A stretch of DNA of 64,000 bases. Source: Pseudomonas brenneri (GTDB lineage: Bacteria > Pseudomonadota > Gammaproteobacteria > Pseudomonadales > Pseudomonadaceae). Position 1 is the stretch's first letter; each line of letters begins with the position of its first letter. The stretch is taken from NCBI RefSeq assembly GCF_007858285.1, contig NZ_VFIL01000017.1, forward strand, positions 1 through 64,000, in the 5' to 3' direction. Shown piece after piece: positions 60,806 to 64,000 of this stretch. Under the pieces are notes generated by a model. That model saw nothing but the letters and a program-made list of their open reading frames with translations. It was not told where the DNA came from and did no database searches. A program made the translations under genes and the position numbers.

Positions 60806-62266
60806 TTACAACTGCGGGCTATCTTCGGCAGGCTTGGTCTTGTCCACACCCGGCACATGCAGGTTGCCTTCCACCACCTGGTTGCCCTCCAGCTGCGGCT
60901 GGGTCACCCAGGTCAGGATGTCGTAGTAGCGCCGGATGTTGGCCACGAAGTGCACCGGCTCGCCGCCCCGGGCGTAGCCGTAGCGGGTCTTGCTGTACCA
61001 CTGCTTCTGCGACAGGCGCGGCAGCATTTTCTTCACGTCCAGCCATTTGTTCGGGTTCAGGCCTTCCTTTTGCGCCAGCTTGCGCGCGTCATCCAGGTGC
61101 CCTCCGCCGACGTTGTAGGCCGCCAGGGCAAACCAGGTGCGATCAGGTTCAAGGATCTTGTCGTCCAGTTCGCTTTTGATCATCGCCAGGTACTTGGCGC
61201 CGCCCTTGATGCTCTGCCGGGCGTCCAGGCGGTTGGACACGCCCATCGCCTGGGCGGTGTTCTGGGTCAGCATCATCAGGCCGCGCACGCCGGTCTTGGA
61301 AGTGACCGTCGGTTGCCACAGCGATTCCTGATAACCAATGGCTGCCAATAGCCGCCAATCGACTTTCTCTTCCTTGGCCGAGGTCTTGAAGAACTTCTCG
61401 TACTTGGGCAGGCGCTGCTGCAAGTGCTGGGCAAAGGTGTAGGCGCCGACGTAGCCCAGTACATCGACATGCCCGTAGTAACGATCCTTGAGGCGTTGCA
61501 GGGTGCCGTTCTTCTCGACCTTGTCGAGGTAGCTGTTGACCTCGTTGAGCAGGCTGTTGTCCTCACCCGCAGCCACGGCCCAGCTCTGGTTGCTGGCGTC
61601 GCCCAGGTCGAAGGCGACCCGTACGTTGGGGAAGTACACCTGGTTCATCGCCACTTCATTGGAGTCGACCAGGGTCAGGTCGATTTGCCCCTCGTCGACC
61701 ATGCGCAGCAGGTCGACTACTTCAACGGCGTCGGACTCTTCGTATTCAATCGCAGGATTCTGCTTTTTCAGCTCGGCCAGTTGCTCGGCGTGGGTACTGC
61801 CCTTGAGCACCATGATCTTCTTGCCCACCAGGTCGGCGGCGTTAGTGGGGCGGGACTGGCCGTTGCGGTAGATGATCTGCGGGGTGACTTCCAGATACGC
61901 ATGGGAGAAGCGCACCTGTTGTTTGCGCTGTTCGCTGCTGACCAGGCCGGCGGCGGCCAGGACCGGGCCGTTGGGTTTGCCCAACTGGCCGAACAGGTCG
62001 TCGAGGTTGTCGGCGGTCTCGATTTCAAGCTTCACCCCCAGGTCGTCGGCAAAGCGCTTGACCAGTTCGTATTCGAAACCGGTTTCGCCGTTGCGGTCCT
62101 GGAAATAGGTGGCCGGACTGTTTCGGGTAACCACCCGCAATACGCCATCCTCCTTGATTCGCTCAAGCGTGCTGGGCTTATCAACACAGGCGCTGAGCAT
62201 CAGGAAGAGTCCGGTGGCGATGAGCCATTTGGCGCATCGCGGGCGCAAAGCAGTTGGGGAGAACAT
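60806..62266 (-). CDS. mltF: Membrane-bound lytic murein transglycosylase F
   Basis: A 486-residue outer-membrane lipoprotein that cleaves peptidoglycan with anhydro-product release. A lipobox (LMLSAC) follows the signal segment. The N-terminal two-thirds is a family 3 solute-binding domain (GVLRVVTRNSPATYFQDRNG), and the C-terminal SLT domain has AAIGYQESLWQPTVTSKTGV containing the catalytic Glu. The ATG at 62266 gives the family start, with longer frames rejected. It is divergent from purL with 287 bases between. Confidence 0.95.
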   Translation of the reverse strand: MFSPTALRPRCAKWLIATGLFLMLSACVDKPSTLERIKEDGVLRVVTRNSPATYFQDRNGETGFEYELVKRFADDLGVKLEIETADNLDDLFGQLGKPNGPVLAAAGLVSSEQRKQQVRFSHAYLEVTPQIIYRNGQSRPTNAADLVGKKIMVLKGSTHAEQLAELKKQNPAIEYEESDAVEVVDLLRMVDEGQIDLTLVDSNEVAMNQVYFPNVRVAFDLGDASNQSWAVAAGEDNSLLNEVNSYLDKVEKNGTLQRLKDRYYGHVDVLGYVGAYTFAQHLQQRLPKYEKFFKTSAKEEKVDWRLLAAIGYQESLWQPTVTSKTGVRGLMMLTQNTAQAMGVSNRLDARQSIKGGAKYLAMIKSELDDKILEPDRTWFALAAYNVGGGHLDDARKLAQKEGLNPNKWLDVKKMLPRLSQKQWYSKTRYGYARGGEPVHFVANIRRYYDILTWVTQPQLEGNQVVEGNLHVPGVDKTKPAEDSPQL

Positions 62267-62553
62267 CTGCGCAGTATACGCAAACGGCCCACGGCGCCAT
62301 ATATCGACAGCATGGGAGTTGTCTGCTAGCGCTGGCGAAACTGTGCTGCAGCCCGCAGAAACGTGGCCTGGGGCGCAATTATGACGGTTAAAATAACTGC
62401 GTCGGTAGCGCTGGAAAACGTCGCGATACCGTGCAATCTGTGCCAACTGACGTTCGGCAGCGGCCAGTCGTACCGTTTCGGGTGCCGTTGGCAGCGGTTT
62501 ACGCTAGAATGCACGGCCTCAAAGCACACCCCCTTCCCGAGGCTGTCCCGAAG

Positions 62554-64000
62554 ATGTTGATCCTGCGCGGCGCTCCTGCCCTTTCTGCCTTTCGCCACAG
62601 CAAACTCCTTGAGCAACTGAGCCAGAAGGTTCCAGCTGTTACAGGCCTGTACGCTGAATTTGCTCACTTCGCCGACGTCAACGGCGTTTTGACCGCCGAC
62701 GAACAGCAAGTGCTGGCACGCCTTCTGAAGTACGGTCCCAGCGTTCCTGTTCAAGAGCCGACTGGCCGCTTGTTCCTGGTTCTGCCACGGTTCGGCACCA
62801 TCTCGCCCTGGTCGAGCAAGGCCAGCGATATCGCCCGCAACTGCGGCCTGTCGAGCATCCAGCGCCTGGAGCGCGGCATTGCCTTCTACGTGGCTGGCCA
62901 GTTCAGCGATGCCGAAGCCGAGCTGATCGCCAGCAGCCTGCATGACCGCATGACCCAGATCATCGTCAGCCAGCTGGAACAGGCTGCCGGCCTGTTCAGC
63001 CACGCCGAGCCCAAGCCGCTCACCGCGATTGACGTGCTGGGCGGTGGCCGCGCCGCCCTTGAGAAGGCCAACACCGAACTGGGCCTGGCCCTGGCCGAAG
63101 ACGAGATCGACTACCTGGTCAACGCCTTCACTGGCCTTGCGCGCAACCCGCATGACATCGAACTGATGATGTTTGCCCAGGCCAACTCCGAGCACTGCCG
63201 TCACAAGATCTTCAACGCCAGTTGGGATATCGACGGCCAGAGCCAGGAAAAAAGCCTGTTCGGCATGATCAAGAACACCTACGTGATGCACAGCGAAGGC
63301 GTTCTGTCGGCTTACAAGGACAACGCCTCGGTGATTGTCGGCAGCGTCGCCGGCCGTTTCTTCCCGGACCCTGAGACCCGCCAGTACGGCGCGGTGCAGG
63401 AGCCGGTGCATATCTTGATGAAGGTCGAGACTCACAACCACCCGACCGCGATTGCCCCGTTCCCAGGCGCAGCCACCGGTTCCGGTGGCGAAATCCGCGA
63501 CGAAGGTGCTACCGGCCGTGGCGCCAAGCCCAAGGCGGGCCTGACCGGCTTCACCGTGTCCAACCTGCAGATCCCGGGCTTCGAACAGCCATGGGAAGTG
63601 CCGTACGGCAAGCCTGAGCGCATTGTTACCGCACTCGACATCATGATCGAAGGCCCGCTGGGCGGCGCCGCGTTCAACAACGAATTCGGGCGTCCGGCGC
63701 TGACCGGTTATTTCCGTACCTTCGAACAGTCCATCACCACCCCCCATGGCGACGAAGTGCGCGGCTACCACAAGCCGATCATGCTGGCCGGCGGCATGGG
63801 CAACATCCGTGAAGAACACGTCAAGAAAGGCGAGATCCTGGTCGGCTCCAAGCTGATCGTGCTCGGCGGCCCGGCGATGTTGATTGGCCTGGGCGGCGGC
63901 GCGGCTTCCTCCATGGCCACCGGCACCAGCTCGGCCGACCTCGACTTCGCTTCGGTACAGCGCGAAAACCCAGAGATGGAGCGTCGCTGCCAGGAAGTCA
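62554..64000 (+). CDS. purL: Phosphoribosylformylglycinamidine synthase, 5' part
   Basis: The first ~482 codons of the large single-chain PurL, which converts FGAR to FGAM with glutamine and ATP. The start MLILRGAPALSAFRHSKLLE is typical of Pseudomonas. Domain sequence proceeds through the linker and first ATP-grasp-like synthetase motif with QANSEHCRHKIFNASWDIDG, TVETHNHPTAIAPFPGA-type VETHNHPTAIAPFPGAATGS and GLGGGAASSMATGTSSADLD. The frame runs open past the window end, so the 3' two-thirds, with the glutaminase domain, is missing. Confidence 0.96.
   Translation, partial: MLILRGAPALSAFRHSKLLEQLSQKVPAVTGLYAEFAHFADVNGVLTADEQQVLARLLKYGPSVPVQEPTGRLFLVLPRFGTISPWSSKASDIARNCGLSSIQRLERGIAFYVAGQFSDAEAELIASSLHDRMTQIIVSQLEQAAGLFSHAEPKPLTAIDVLGGGRAALEKANTELGLALAEDEIDYLVNAFTGLARNPHDIELMMFAQANSEHCRHKIFNASWDIDGQSQEKSLFGMIKNTYVMHSEGVLSAYKDNASVIVGSVAGRFFPDPETRQYGAVQEPVHILMKVETHNHPTAIAPFPGAATGSGGEIRDEGATGRGAKPKAGLTGFTVSNLQIPGFEQPWEVPYGKPERIVTALDIMIEGPLGGAAFNNEFGRPALTGYFRTFEQSITTPHGDEVRGYHKPIMLAGGMGNIREEHVKKGEILVGSKLIVLGGPAMLIGLGGGAASSMATGTSSADLDFASVQRENPEMERRCQEV

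Noticed and set aside
61424..62329. Plus-strand frame opposite mltF
   Set aside because: It lies antisense to a complete, typical mltF and shows no motifs of its own.

Overview
The window is a 64 kb piece of a Pseudomonas chromosome, most likely from the P. fluorescens group. The evidence is the GC-rich coding sequence, the conserved Pseudomonas gene orders (queA-tgt-yajC-secDF; suhB/trmJ-cysE-iscR; ndk-rlmN-pilF-rodZ-ispG-hisS-yfgM-bamB-der; xseA; guaBA; mltF/purL) and many REP/REPIN elements of the types typical of that group. No CRISPR array, insertion sequence, integrase or prophage was seen.

Layout. 1-106 is the 3' end of a 5S rRNA gene with its terminator. 107-8479 is an accessory amide-utilisation operon: a terminator-bearing leader, an AmiC-like sensor, an AmiR-like ANTAR antiterminator, a dipeptide-type ABC transporter (two permeases, a periplasmic binding protein and a fused double ATPase) and an FmdA-type acetamidase/formamidase. 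8592-8676 is tRNA-Leu(CAA). 8785-34981 is core genome: queuosine tRNA modification, the Sec accessory complex, the full isc iron-sulfur assembly operon behind IscR boxes, the ndk-to-der cluster, and a methionine-type aminotransferase/omega-amidase pair. 35155-37000 is leuA with a small upstream ORF. 37214-41369 holds a large Pseudomonas toxin-like gene broken by a frameshift. 41601-49580 returns to core genes (M23 peptidase, xseA, a LysR/TauE pair, a conserved hypothetical, guaBA). 49581-52195 is an accessory pair: an old yellow enzyme and a secreted Cif-like alpha/beta hydrolase, with a palindromic operator-like promoter but no adjacent regulator. 52270-60750 is a trehalose phosphotransferase locus: treR, twin operators, EIIBC, trehalose-6-phosphate hydrolase, a maltoporin-like porin, an EIIA-HPr-EI fusion and a cysteine-less EIIB-like protein. 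The window closes with mltF and the 5' part of purL.

How the parts work together. In the first operon a ligand-sensing AmiC probably holds AmiR until amide is present. AmiR then probably binds the leader RNA, where a hexaloop hairpin competes with a strong intrinsic terminator just before the first gene. In the trehalose locus phosphate should pass from PEP through the fused EI, HPr and EIIA domains to the EIIB of TreP, giving trehalose-6-phosphate for TreC, with TreR repressing from two operator copies. The most notable items are the amide operon and its leader, the Cif/OYE pair, the frameshifted toxin, the trehalose PTS with its degenerate EIIB, and the leuA upstream ORF.
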